63,867 nucleotides of DNA from Ferruginibacter sp. (GTDB lineage: Bacteria > Bacteroidota > Bacteroidia > Chitinophagales > Chitinophagaceae), in assembly GCA_025352695.1 (NCBI GenBank), contig JANXSK010000014.1, forward strand, positions 1-63,867. The letters run 5' to 3'. Of this stretch, positions 18,577 through 27,704 are shown piece by piece. Under the pieces are notes generated by a model. That model did not search any database. It saw only the letters and a list, made by a program, of their open reading frames with translations, and was not told the origin of the DNA. Every line of letters starts with the position of its first letter. Positions within the stretch are counted from its first letter, which is position 1. The position numbers and the translations under genes were made by a program.

Positions 18577-18610
18577 AGCAAAAAGCCACTCAAAAAATTG
18601 AGTGGCTTTT
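18577..18610 (-). terminator. Strong hairpin terminator after the outer-membrane barrel gene
   Basis: 13-bp perfect stem: AAAAGCCACTCAA (18581-18593) pairs with TTGAGTGGCTTTT (18598-18610) around a 4-nt loop. T runs lie on both sides, so it could act in either direction. The only adjacent gene ends 16 bp away on the minus strand. Confidence 0.85.
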
Positions 18611-18626
18611 TAATGCTGCTAAAAAT

Positions 18627-19319
18627 TTACAAAGGAATACCTAACGAAATACTTAATGTTCTAAATTTATTTTTATCATTAGCCCCGTTATCACTTTGAG
18701 TGGAATTAATTTTTGCTAAACCAAAACCATAATTTGCTTTTAGCATTACTTTACCAAAATCTATACCGCCACCGAAATTTGCACCAAAATCAAAACGTTT
18801 TAATTTATTATACGCTGCATCATCTTGCTGTGATGTAAAGGGATTATCGTTGCTGAATTTAATAGTACTGCTAGAACTAGATTCAAGTCCAATAATCCTA
18901 CTGTCGCTGGTAGATTTACCACCAACTCCTACAGCAATATACGGGCCTGCATGAAAAAATATATTTGATTTCGCTTTTGCATTCAAAGGAATTTTAACTA
19001 CTGCATTTAAAGGAACTTCCAGGTAAAGGGGATTAAACTTTGTTTTTACGTAGTTTTCTCCATTATCAAAATAGGTTTCAGCTTTCGATCCTTTTCCTGT
19101 AAATAAAATACCAGATTCCAGATCAAAAGAACTTGATATACCAAACCTGCTCATTAAGCCTACATTAAAAGTTGGCAACAAATGATTTTTTTCTGTGTGT
19201 CCGCTATTGGTATTGGTAATGTTGGCAAGGTTTAATCCACCTTGTGCATAAAACTGTGCTTTTGCTCCCATCGCCATCAATGTTACCATCAGCATTACTG
19301 TCGTTTTCTTCATATTCAT
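18627..19319 (-). CDS. Outer membrane beta-barrel protein (PorT-like)
   Basis: Exported protein of 230 residues. A signal peptide ends at ...GAKAQ (about residue 22). The rest shows alternating hydrophobic strands and the start QGGLNLANI, followed by PTFNVGLMSRFG and SGILFTGKGSKAETYF, typical of the small outer-membrane barrel domain (PF13568-like) of Bacteroidota. It ends with a strand, TLSISLGIPL, as expected for an outer-membrane barrel. Its own terminator lies downstream and another terminator lies upstream, so it is a single-gene unit. Specific role unknown. Confidence 0.88.
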   Translation of the reverse strand: MNMKKTTVMLMVTLMAMGAKAQFYAQGGLNLANITNTNSGHTEKNHLLPTFNVGLMSRFGISSSFDLESGILFTGKGSKAETYFDNGENYVKTKFNPLYLEVPLNAVVKIPLNAKAKSNIFFHAGPYIAVGVGGKSTSDSRIIGLESSSSSTIKFSNDNPFTSQQDDAAYNKLKRFDFGANFGGGIDFGKVMLKANYGFGLAKINSTQSDNGANDKNKFRTLSISLGIPL

Positions 19320-19383
19320 TCAATTTAATTTTAAAAAATATAATAGCATTATTGCTACTATTGTGTGTTTGTGTTAATAAAAC

Positions 19384-19420
19384 AAAAAGCCTGCCATCCA
19401 ATTTGATAGCAGACTTTTTT
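19384..19420 (-). terminator. Hairpin terminator after the parvulin gene
   Basis: AAAAAGCCTGCCATC (19384-19398) faces GATAGCAGACTTTTT (19405-19419). Two positions mispair as C/A if read on the plus strand but become G-U pairs in minus-strand RNA, so the hairpin is stable only for leftward transcripts, matching the gene that ends at 19440. Confidence 0.75.
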
Positions 19421-19439
19421 ACAAAATGATGAAGACAAT

Positions 19440-21371
19440 TTATTTCAGTAAAGAGTTAAAAATAGGCTCGTTTATTTTAATAGGATAGCTTTTCTTCAAT
19501 TGGTCCATCCATTTTTCTTCCAAATAATTCTGGTATTCGTTTATTACCAATCCCCTGGCTTCGCTAAAAGTTCGTTGTTGGTTTTCGGGGAACAATTGCA
19601 ACACTTTTACAAAAACAGGTGTATTATCTCCACTGTTTATTACTGGTGTAGAGATATACCCTGGAATAATTGTTGCATTTGTTGGTAAAGGTAATTGTGC
19701 CAATTCATACCTTCCTGAATCTGATTGAATTTTGCCTTCGCTTTGTGTGGCAATTTCTTTCCAGTCTTTACCGTTTTTTAAGTCTCGTTGCGCTACATTT
19801 GCCTGTGTAGTATCAGTACAATTAAATAATATAATTGCTGCGCTTGCTCCCCAAAGATAATTTTGTTTATGTGCGCTATAATATTTTTGCAAACCAATAC
19901 TATCTGCAGAAGCTTTACCCCAAACATTTCTTTCCATTATTTCAAATAACATATTTCCTTCCATAAATTCTTTCATTTGATATTTGAAATCTGCATTGTA
20001 TTCCTGCAAATGTTTGCGGTAATAGTCTACAATAGAAGTAGAAATATATTTATCTAACAGCGCAGCATTGGATTCTCCTTTATACACATCCGCATTTAAT
20101 TTATAATCCTTTACAAAATTTATCCAGTCGCCACCTTTAACAATTGCTTTTGAAAAGGAAAAAATTATTTTATTATTTATTGAATATTTACCTACATTAT
20201 TTTTTGCAGTTACGCTATCCGCAAAGCGATAAAGTTCAGCATTTTTTACTGCTGTATTTCTTTTATAGCCGGTTTTTGCGGTGATTTCTTTTATAAAGTT
20301 TTCTTTAGCTGCATTACTTCTTGTATCTTTTTCAATTAGTTGTTTTAGTGTATTTGTAAATGTTTCATCATTTTTATCTGCGGGTGTTGGTTGCCGCTGA
20401 AGACGTTTAACAATATGATATCCGTAATTTGTATTAAAGGGCTTTGATATATCCCCATCATGTTGCAAAGCAAATACCTGAGTTTCGAAATTCAATTCAT
20501 ATTTACCGGTGCCAAACATTACTAATTCTCCGCCGCTTGCAGCAGTAAACCTGTCTTCACTATATTGTTTTGCGAGGTTTGCAAAATCAGCTCCTGCTTT
20601 TAAAAGTGCATACACAGAATCTGCCTTTTTTTCTGCTGCTTTCAATTGTTGTGGAGTTGCTTCGGGTGGTATGGCAAATAATATTTGTGCAATTTTCCAT
20701 TTACCGGCACTTTCTCTTTCTCCCACATTTTTAAAAATGTGCAGTCCATTTTTACCGTAATACACATTACAAAAACCTTGTGGTTTTAAATTGTACACTA
20801 TATTTTCAAATGAATACGGTAATGATAAAGCAGTGATATAACCAATGTCTTTAACGGTTACAATTATATTGTTATCGCTGGTAGTATTGGCAATTCCGCT
20901 GTAATCTGTAAAGCCCTTTTTTAAATTTTCTAGCACCACATCCATTGCTTTAATGGCTGTTGCCGAATCTGCTATAGTAGCGCCTACACTGAGTGGTACA
21001 TAAAAATGAATTAAATGAATATCCTTTTGACTACGCTTAATTGCTTCATCCAATAAAGCATTGGTACTTTTTTCATCATTCATGTAACCTTCTTCTACCT
21101 GGCTACTAAAATTTTGCATATCATATTTAAGTTGCTTTAAGGTATCAAGCCGCAGTTGTAATGCTGCTTTTACTTTTAGTTTAAACTTTATGTATAAGTT
21201 CAGGTATTCCCTGAGGGATTTTTCATTATCAGCAATGGGCGTTTTATTTTTATTATAGGCTCTTAAAAACTCCTCTTTACCAACCTGGTTTTCACCATAA
21301 GTAAAAACTATTTGAGAAAATAGCTGCATTGCTATAAAGGTTAAAGCAATCAGTAAATACGTTTTCTTCAT
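19440..21371 (-). CDS. Peptidylprolyl isomerase (parvulin/SurA-like), exported
   Basis: Periplasmic folding factor. I start it at the ATG at 21371: the product then begins MKKTYLLIALTFIAMQLFSQ, a proper signal peptide, and the start sits 2 bp after the stop of the TlpA-like gene. An upstream in-frame ATG at 21410 would overlap that gene. One clear parvulin domain lies at about residues 225-330 (GKWKIAQILF..., GGELVMFGTGKYELNFE, NYGYHIVKRL); a degenerate one precedes it at about 120-215. The C-terminal half is helical and chaperone-like. It is probably cotranscribed and translationally coupled with the upstream gene. Confidence 0.92.
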   Translation of the reverse strand: MKKTYLLIALTFIAMQLFSQIVFTYGENQVGKEEFLRAYNKNKTPIADNEKSLREYLNLYIKFKLKVKAALQLRLDTLKQLKYDMQNFSSQVEEGYMNDEKSTNALLDEAIKRSQKDIHLIHFYVPLSVGATIADSATAIKAMDVVLENLKKGFTDYSGIANTTSDNNIIVTVKDIGYITALSLPYSFENIVYNLKPQGFCNVYYGKNGLHIFKNVGERESAGKWKIAQILFAIPPEATPQQLKAAEKKADSVYALLKAGADFANLAKQYSEDRFTAASGGELVMFGTGKYELNFETQVFALQHDGDISKPFNTNYGYHIVKRLQRQPTPADKNDETFTNTLKQLIEKDTRSNAAKENFIKEITAKTGYKRNTAVKNAELYRFADSVTAKNNVGKYSINNKIIFSFSKAIVKGGDWINFVKDYKLNADVYKGESNAALLDKYISTSIVDYYRKHLQEYNADFKYQMKEFMEGNMLFEIMERNVWGKASADSIGLQKYYSAHKQNYLWGASAAIILFNCTDTTQANVAQRDLKNGKDWKEIATQSEGKIQSDSGRYELAQLPLPTNATIIPGYISTPVINSGDNTPVFVKVLQLFPENQQRTFSEARGLVINEYQNYLEEKWMDQLKKSYPIKINEPIFNSLLK

Positions 21372-21373
21372 TG

Positions 21374-22828
21374 TTAACCTGATTTTAATTTGTTCGTTTT
21401 TAATTTCCATTTTACCTGTAACAGTTCATCAAGTTGCTGCCAGGTTAATTTTTTAGCGATGATGCGCTTGTCTTTATCCAGCAGGTAAACAGTTGGTGTT
21501 AAGGTAACATCGTATAATTGACGATAACCTGGTTTTTGTGCTGTAGTAATGGCTGTTTCAATTTCTTTGGTTTGATAAACGTTTACCCAGTCGCTGAGAT
21601 TGTGTTGCCGTATGTATTTTAACCATTCCTGTTTTAAATCGTCTTTGCTATCTGCTGATAAAACAGCATACATTTTTACACCATTTGCTTTCCAGGATGC
21701 TTTGTAAATAGAGTCCATCCGGGGTATTTCTTCTTTACAATGGCCACAGGTGGGATCCCAAAAAACAACAACTGTAAAATCTGCAGCTACATTATATAAA
21801 GATGCAGATTTGCCGGCTGTATCCACCATTTCCAAATCCGCAGCTTTGGCACCAAGCAGGTTTGCCATTAACATATAAGCCCGGCGGCTGATAGTTTCCA
21901 TTTGTTTTTCATTGAGCCAGTTACTGATTCCCTTGCTATGATATTTCTCAAATAAGTGCACAAACACTGCATCCTGCCCCATGTATTTTGGACTAATATA
22001 CTCATCTGTAAGCCAGTTGAGCAAAAATTTATACATCTCTGGGCAACTGCGAGCCAGCAACAACTGGTAATCGGCTTCTTTAATAATACTGTCAGGTTGC
22101 TGTACCATTAATTCCCTGTAATATCTTTCCAACTTTGGTAAAAAAAACGGCGTACGAATAATGCGTTCATCCATAAATGTTACGCCATCCCAATAATGTG
22201 TTTTATAGTAGTAATAATTTTGTAAAGAGTCGTTGTGTGTTTGAGGTATATTGTTTAACACTGCAGGATCTTTCATAGCATTAAGCAAAGCGGCCATCAT
22301 AGATTTTGGCTGATTTTTTATAATATTATTCCTGTACTCATTTAGCTCTTTATTGAATTTATTATAATTGACTTCATGCAACGAAGAATCTTTTTTTGTT
22401 GTTGCGGCACTGTAGGCTTTTTTTTCTGCTTCCAGTAGTTGAGCTTTTGAGGCAATCGTTTTTTGATATTGTTGTAATAATACATTTGCTGGCGAACCTG
22501 TTACCACTGTTTTAGAAAGTAAATCTGTTGTATCGATGCTAATTGTAATCTGCTGTTCCCTATCAATTAAAAAATCGACACTTTTTGATTTACCTGGTAA
22601 TACCAACGCATAAATACCAGCCGGTAAAGTGCGCTTGCCAGTAAAAATAGCGATTCCTTTATTTGTTACCGCAGCCGAATCTTCTACATTAAGGTTTTTA
22701 CCCATGTGGTAGGTTAGGTAAGCAATGCCAGATTTATATTGGCTTGTTTGCAGTGTTACCTTGTAGTTTTGAGCCTGTGCTATGGCATTTATAAATGTTG
22801 CTGCCAGGATAAAAAGATGTCGTTTCAT
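21374..22828 (-). CDS. TlpA-like thioredoxin-fold lipoprotein/periplasmic protein
   Basis: Exported redox protein of 484 residues. The start at 22828 gives a signal peptide (MKRHLFILAATFINAIAQAQ). A longer frame starts at 22867 but contains the -7 promoter element (22849-22856), so that extension is untranslated. The N-terminal part (about 20-130) resembles DUF4369, the middle (about 150-330) DUF5106, and the C-terminal thioredoxin domain carries the active site C-x2-C in DPTCGHCKEE and a cis-proline segment (VTLTPTVYLLDKDK). Likely a periplasmic thiol-disulfide reductase. The stop is 2 bp before the parvulin start. Confidence 0.9.
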   Translation of the reverse strand: MKRHLFILAATFINAIAQAQNYKVTLQTSQYKSGIAYLTYHMGKNLNVEDSAAVTNKGIAIFTGKRTLPAGIYALVLPGKSKSVDFLIDREQQITISIDTTDLLSKTVVTGSPANVLLQQYQKTIASKAQLLEAEKKAYSAATTKKDSSLHEVNYNKFNKELNEYRNNIIKNQPKSMMAALLNAMKDPAVLNNIPQTHNDSLQNYYYYKTHYWDGVTFMDERIIRTPFFLPKLERYYRELMVQQPDSIIKEADYQLLLARSCPEMYKFLLNWLTDEYISPKYMGQDAVFVHLFEKYHSKGISNWLNEKQMETISRRAYMLMANLLGAKAADLEMVDTAGKSASLYNVAADFTVVVFWDPTCGHCKEEIPRMDSIYKASWKANGVKMYAVLSADSKDDLKQEWLKYIRQHNLSDWVNVYQTKEIETAITTAQKPGYRQLYDVTLTPTVYLLDKDKRIIAKKLTWQQLDELLQVKWKLKTNKLKSG

Positions 22829-22848
22829 TAAATATTTTAATAAGATCA

Positions 22849-22856
22849 CAAAAGTA
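22849..22856 (-). promoter_or_regulatory. -7 promoter element of the TlpA-parvulin operon
   Basis: Minus-strand TACTTTTG, an exact TAnnTTTG match, 20 nt before the ATG at 22828. It decides the start codon because it lies inside the longer alternative frame. No good -33 box was seen. Confidence 0.45.
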
Positions 22857-22967
22857 TCTAAAATCAATGGTTAATTTACTGAAGCGCTTGTATGCCCTTT
22901 TTAAAATTACATATCCTTAACAAAAAATGCCCTGTGGATTATCTTTTAAATAAAGAAAAATCGGGGT

Positions 22968-22975
22968 TACTTTTG
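22968..22975 (+). promoter_or_regulatory. -7 promoter element of rlmD, predicted leaderless
   Basis: TACTTTTG matches TAnnTTTG exactly and ends 5 nt before the GTG start at 22981. A TTTT at 22944-22947, 20 nt upstream, may serve as -33. Transcription should begin at or next to the start codon. Confidence 0.5.
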
Positions 22976-22980
22976 CAACC

Positions 22981-24384
22981 GTGAAAAGAAAAAAATTTCT
23001 ATTAGAAAAACTATTGGTAACCGGCTATGCCGCCGAAGGCAAATCTGTTTCAAGACAGGAAGGTAAAGTTTATTTTATTGAAGGTGCAGTACCTGGCGAC
23101 GTAGTGGACGTATTTATTAGTACTAATAAAAAAGATTGGGGCGAAGGAAAAGCTACTTATTTTCATGAATATTCAGCCGAAAGAACGACTCCTTTTTGCC
23201 AACACTTTGGTGTATGCGGCGGTTGTAAATGGCAAATGTTACCTTACGAAAAACAGCTGGTTTACAAACAGCAGGAAGTTGCACAAAACTTAAAACGTAT
23301 TGGCAAAGTAGCACTTCCAGAAATATTGCCCATTATTGGTGGTGCAGATACCATTCAATATAGAAATAAATTAGAATTTACTTTTAGTAACAAGCGCTAT
23401 TTAACCAGCGAAGAAATAAAAGTGCCTGGCGATGTGGTGCATCAAAATGCACTTGGTTTTCATGTGCCCCGCATTTTTGATAAAATTATTGATATCGAGA
23501 CTTGCTATTTGATGGATGAAGTAAACAACACGATCCGCAATACCACAAAAGATTTTGCAAAAGAAAACAACTATACTTTTTACAATATCAAACAACATAC
23601 AGGATGGTTGCGCAATATCATCATACGGTATTGCAATACGGGTGAGTTGATGGTAAATATTTGTTTGGGATACGAAGATGAAACCGAAACCAAAAAATTA
23701 TTGGATAACCTGTTAATAAAAGTTCCTTCTATCACCACCTTACTATATACAATCAATACCAAATGGAATGATACTATTTACGATCTTTCGCCACAGGTAT
23801 ATTTTGGCAAAGGCTTTGTAATAGAGCAATTAAAAGAATTTAAATTTAAGATAGGACCAAAATCATTTTTTCAAACCAATACCAAACAGGCTGAAAAATT
23901 ATATTCCATCACAAGAGATTTTGCTCAATTAACCGGTAACGAAATTGTGTATGATTTATATTGTGGCACCGGAAGTATTGGCATTTTTGTAAGCAAACTG
24001 GCAAAAAAAATTATTGGTGTAGAAGCCATTCCTGAAGCTATTGAAGATGCCAAAGAGAATGCCGCACTTAATAATATTACGCACGCAGCATTTTTTGCAG
24101 GTGATGTAATTAAAATATGTAATGATGATTTTTTTTCGCAACACGGCAGGCCGGATGTAATTATAACAGATCCACCAAGAGCCGGTATGCATGAAAAATT
24201 AATAATTAAATTATTAGAAATAGCGGCACCTTCTATTGTATATGTTAGCTGTAATACTGCCACTCAGGCAAGAGACATTGCGCTGCTATCAGAAAAGTAT
24301 TCAGTAGAAAAAATACAACCTGTTGATATGTTTCCACACACACATCATATTGAATGTGTAGTGTTGCTAAAGTTGAAAAATTAA
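22981..24384 (+). CDS. rlmD: 23S rRNA (uracil-5-)-methyltransferase, RlmD family
   Basis: SAM-dependent RNA methyltransferase, 467 residues, starting with GTG; no in-frame ATG lies upstream. Order: TRAM domain (about 1-65), [4Fe-4S] site with C73, C79 and C82 in the pattern PFCQHFGVCGGCKWQ and a later cysteine in IETCYLM, then the Rossmann methyltransferase with YDLYCGTGSIGIF, DPPRAGMHEK and the catalytic cysteine in YVSCNTATQARD. The Cys/CGGC pattern and TRAM domain fit RlmD; RlmCD or TrmA-like specificity cannot be fully excluded. The -7 element is 5 nt upstream, so a leaderless message is likely. Confidence 0.93.
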   Translation: MKRKKFLLEKLLVTGYAAEGKSVSRQEGKVYFIEGAVPGDVVDVFISTNKKDWGEGKATYFHEYSAERTTPFCQHFGVCGGCKWQMLPYEKQLVYKQQEVAQNLKRIGKVALPEILPIIGGADTIQYRNKLEFTFSNKRYLTSEEIKVPGDVVHQNALGFHVPRIFDKIIDIETCYLMDEVNNTIRNTTKDFAKENNYTFYNIKQHTGWLRNIIIRYCNTGELMVNICLGYEDETETKKLLDNLLIKVPSITTLLYTINTKWNDTIYDLSPQVYFGKGFVIEQLKEFKFKIGPKSFFQTNTKQAEKLYSITRDFAQLTGNEIVYDLYCGTGSIGIFVSKLAKKIIGVEAIPEAIEDAKENAALNNITHAAFFAGDVIKICNDDFFSQHGRPDVIITDPPRAGMHEKLIIKLLEIAAPSIVYVSCNTATQARDIALLSEKYSVEKIQPVDMFPHTHHIECVVLLKLKN

Positions 24385-24396
24385 CTACTAACTTTG
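24364..24396 (+). promoter_or_regulatory. Promoter of the first rhomboid gene, predicted leaderless
   Basis: TTG at 24364-24366, 22-nt spacer, then TAACTTTG at 24389-24396 (exact -7 consensus), ending 4 nt before the ATG at 24401. It lies across the end of rlmD. Confidence 0.5.
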
Positions 24397-24400
24397 AGTT

Positions 24401-25102
24401 ATGGCATTCAAATTTAATAATTCTCTTCAGAGAGAAACTCCCATTGTTTTTAATTTACTGATAATAAATATATTGGTTTATTTAGCACAGATATTGGTTA
24501 AACCATTTAATATAACTGAATGGGGAGCATTGCATTCTATTAACTCTTCGCTGTTTTATCCCCACCAGTTTATAACCAACATGTTTATGCATGATCCAAA
24601 TGGATTAACACATATACTTTTTAATATGTTTACGCTGTGGATGTTTGGAACAATTCTGGAACGACATTTAGGATCAAAACGTTTTTTAATTTTTTACCTG
24701 ATTTGTGGCCTTGGCGCCGCTATCTGTATTCAATTATCTATACCATTTAGTGCCAGCCAATTTGCCAAATCTGCTGAAGGAATTGCAACAGGTATGTCAT
24801 CAGCCGAATTGGTAGAAGCTTACAAACAACAATACAGTGCCATTGGTGCATCCGGCGCCATTATGGGAGTTATGGCAGCTTATGCCTACCTGTTTCCCAA
24901 TACTGAATTATATATTATGTTTATACCAATTCCTTTAAAAGCAAAATACGTAATTCCCTTTTTCATCTTATTAGATCTTTTTATGGGGGTGCGTCAAATT
25001 GCAGGCGATAATGTAGGGCATTTTGCACATCTTGGAGGAGCGCTAGTTGGCTTTTTACTAATTTTATTTTGGAACAAAACCAACCGAAAAACGTTTTATT
25101 AA
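24401..25102 (+). CDS. Rhomboid family intramembrane serine protease
   Basis: Integral membrane protease of 233 residues with six predicted helices. The catalytic serine is S151 in IGASGAIMG and the histidine is H210 in NVGHFAHLGGALVGF; the L1-loop region and the HILFNMFTLWMFG helix are also typical. It cleaves transmembrane segments of other proteins; the substrate is unknown. It follows rlmD by 16 bp but has its own apparent promoter, and it precedes a second, probably inactive, rhomboid by 54 bp. Confidence 0.94.
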   Translation: MAFKFNNSLQRETPIVFNLLIINILVYLAQILVKPFNITEWGALHSINSSLFYPHQFITNMFMHDPNGLTHILFNMFTLWMFGTILERHLGSKRFLIFYLICGLGAAICIQLSIPFSASQFAKSAEGIATGMSSAELVEAYKQQYSAIGASGAIMGVMAAYAYLFPNTELYIMFIPIPLKAKYVIPFFILLDLFMGVRQIAGDNVGHFAHLGGALVGFLLILFWNKTNRKTFY

Positions 25103-25156
25103 AAGTTACTACCATATTTCAAACGGTATTTGTAAATTTGTAAATCAATTTTGTAC

Positions 25157-26095
25157 ATGGGAGAGTCAGATAGATATTCGGATTTTAGAAAGCCCCGAAG
25201 AAGGATAAGTCTCGGACAGGACGGAAACGCCCTAATGGGTTTGTTTACCATAAATATTACTTTCTTTTTATTATTACTCACGCTCAAAGTGACCTACTTC
25301 TTTTTTCAAAAAAATGAAGGTGAATTTTTTTCCGGTGTCTTGCAATATTTTGAAATGCCTGCACAACTTACCCGTTTAAGCGAAAGACCCTGGACCATTT
25401 TAACTTATATGTTTAGTCAGGTGAGTGCTATGCAGCTTTTAAGCAATATGCTGTGGCTATGGGCTTTTGGTTTTATTTTTCAAGAGTTAACAGGAAATAA
25501 AAAATTGATTCCCGTATATATTTATGGAGGACTTGCTGGTGCATTTGTATTTATTTTAACCAATTATATAATGCCGCCATTGCGGCCTTTTGTTGGTGAC
25601 GCTGTTTTACTGGGAAGCAATGCTGCCACCATGGCTGTTGCAGTAGCAACTACAACACTTGCCCCGGATTTCAGATTCTTTAGAAATTTGAATGGAGGTA
25701 TTCCAATTTGGGTACTTACGCTAATTTATGTATTGATAGATTTTGCCGGTATTGCATCCCTTAGTGCTGCTTTTAGTTTATCTCACCTTGGTGGTGCTGC
25801 AGCAGGCTTTCTGTTTATCTATCTGTTAAGAAAAGATATTGATGGCAGCTTATGGATGAATAACTTTTATAACTGGTTTATGAATCTTTTTAATCCTAAT
25901 AAAAAAGACGGCAAAGTAAATATCAAAGAGAAAGTTTTTTATAATACAGAAGGTAGAAAGCCCTTTAAAAAAACACCCAATATTACGCCACAAAGGGTTG
26001 ATGAAATACTGGATAAGATCAACCAAAAAGGATATCATTTACTAACAGAAGAAGAAAAGAATATATTAAAACGGGCTGCTGAAGAAGATCTATAA
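25157..26095 (+). CDS. Rhomboid-like membrane protein, catalytic serine absent
   Basis: Rhomboid-fold protein of 312 residues. I start it at the ATG at 25157; a TTG two codons earlier is possible. Six helices are predicted. The GxSG motif reads G153-S-N155-A, so asparagine stands where the nucleophile should be, although S154 is adjacent. The histidine is retained (H210 in SLSHLGGAAAGF). A soluble tail ends with a DUF6576-like helix pair (VDEILDKINQKGYHLLTEEE). Likely a pseudoprotease that works with the active rhomboid encoded just upstream; activity through S154 is the alternative. Confidence 0.9.
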   Translation: MGESDRYSDFRKPRRRISLGQDGNALMGLFTINITFFLLLLTLKVTYFFFQKNEGEFFSGVLQYFEMPAQLTRLSERPWTILTYMFSQVSAMQLLSNMLWLWAFGFIFQELTGNKKLIPVYIYGGLAGAFVFILTNYIMPPLRPFVGDAVLLGSNAATMAVAVATTTLAPDFRFFRNLNGGIPIWVLTLIYVLIDFAGIASLSAAFSLSHLGGAAAGFLFIYLLRKDIDGSLWMNNFYNWFMNLFNPNKKDGKVNIKEKVFYNTEGRKPFKKTPNITPQRVDEILDKINQKGYHLLTEEEKNILKRAAEEDL

Positions 26096-26161
26096 TTTTA
26101 TATAAAAAAACTTTTCGCCCGTACCTCAAATTTTGTATGCAACTGTTTCTCAAATCGTGTA

Positions 26162-26179
26162 ATCCGATAGCTATCGGAT
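26162..26179. repeat. Perfect 18-nt palindrome
   Basis: ATCCGATAGCTATCGGAT, fully self-complementary with no loop, in the gap between the second rhomboid and the EEP-family gene. Palindromes with this core appear repeatedly in some Bacteroidota genomes, to my memory; here only one copy is seen. It could be an operator, part of a terminator (AT-rich run follows) or an interspersed repeat. Confidence 0.55.
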
Positions 26180-26277
26180 CATATTTTAAAATTCGTGCTT
26201 TGTTTGCATATTCCTTATTTGCGCCATTTTAACTTTATCCCTAAATATTTTTAAAAGGCAAACCTTATCTTTATGAA

Positions 26278-27438
26278 ATGCCAAAACCTCTTTTTCGCAT
26301 TTTAACTAAAAAGGTTTTTATTATAACAAATCTAGTGGTGGCCGTTTTGTTCCTTTTAGGTTGTTATGGCTATCGTTTATTTACCTACGAACGCTGGTTT
26401 GTAGGGCTTTTAACACTATCCGCATTTTATCTATTTATATTATTATTACTATTTTTTATTTTTTGGTTATTGGCAAAATCAAAATGGTCACTGCTTTTTT
26501 TGGGAGTAATTGTAGCAAGCTATCAGCAAATTATTAAAATTGTTCCCTTAAGAACTAGCAGCGAATTTATACTCAATAAACAAAAAGATGCTATAAGAAT
26601 TATGAGTTGGAACGTGGCACAATTTGATATTTTAAATTACAAAAAAAGTCCTGCTACACATAATAATATGATTGAACTTATCAATCAATACAAACCAGAT
26701 ATTGCCTGTTTTCAGGAAATGGTTGCAGCAGATAGCATTGTTGATTTAAACAATGCTTACTATAAAAAATATTCTTTTTTTACTATCCAGAATTTTGAAC
26801 TTTCGCTGAATTTTGCAGACGAATATTACAGTTACAATTGGAAAGAAAATTACCTGAACAGCCAGCATTTCGGGATTATTATTTTTTCAAAGTATCCTAT
26901 TATAAACCGACATACCATAACAACCTATCCAAATGATTACAATTCTATTTTTCAATATGCAGATATTGTAAAAGATGCGGATACGCTAAGGATATTTAAT
27001 ATTCATTTACAATCGTTAAAATTTAGCCCAACTAATTTACAATATATAGATAACCCAACGATAGAATCTGAGGCGGATATAGAAAAATCAAAAAATATAT
27101 TAGGGAAATTCAGGAGAGGATTTATAAGACGCAAAATACAGGCAGAGAGGATTAAAGAAGAAATTGATAAAAGCCCTTACCCAGTAATTGTGTGTGGCGA
27201 TTTTAATGATGTTCCCAATTCTTATGCGTATGAAACTATCGGAAAAGGTTTACAAAATGCCTTCGAAAAAAAAGGGGTCGGTTTAGGCAGAACTTTTAGT
27301 GGCATTGCCGCTGCTTTACGCATTGATAATATTTTTGTTGATAAGCACTATCAGGTAAACCAGTACGTTCGGATACCAAAAAAATTAAGCGATCACTTTC
27401 CAATAATTACAGACATTACCCACCTTACTTACAAGTAG
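26278..27438 (+). CDS. Endonuclease/exonuclease/phosphatase family protein, membrane-anchored
   Basis: 386 residues. The first about 90 hold three hydrophobic helices; the rest is an EEP domain with the expected motifs: IRIMSWNVAQFD at the start, PDIACFQEM, a central IFNIHLQSL, VIVCGDFNDVPNSYAY and the terminal SDHFPIITDI. The active site would face one side of the inner membrane. EEP enzymes cleave phosphodiesters in nucleic acids or lipids; the substrate is not predictable. It stands alone, with a near-consensus -7 (TATCTTTA, 26266-26273) 4 nt before the ATG. Confidence 0.92.
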   Translation: MPKPLFRILTKKVFIITNLVVAVLFLLGCYGYRLFTYERWFVGLLTLSAFYLFILLLLFFIFWLLAKSKWSLLFLGVIVASYQQIIKIVPLRTSSEFILNKQKDAIRIMSWNVAQFDILNYKKSPATHNNMIELINQYKPDIACFQEMVAADSIVDLNNAYYKKYSFFTIQNFELSLNFADEYYSYNWKENYLNSQHFGIIIFSKYPIINRHTITTYPNDYNSIFQYADIVKDADTLRIFNIHLQSLKFSPTNLQYIDNPTIESEADIEKSKNILGKFRRGFIRRKIQAERIKEEIDKSPYPVIVCGDFNDVPNSYAYETIGKGLQNAFEKKGVGLGRTFSGIAAALRIDNIFVDKHYQVNQYVRIPKKLSDHFPIITDITHLTYK

Positions 27439-27704
27439 CAACCGCTTGTTTTACTAAATTTATTATATTTGAACTTCATGCAATTATTTATCAATCAATT
27501 TTATTTATTTCACTGCTGTTGCCATTGCAGGGTAGTATAATATTTGTATGCAAATTTCATATTATTTCTACTGTTTAGCATAGCAACAAAGTACAAGTGT
27601 GCGACGCATCGATGTTTAATTGAAATACAAAAGCCCGGTACAAAAATTTTAAAATAAAAATGGTGCTACTGCGTTTTGCCATAGTTACCAACTAAAATAA
27701 AATA

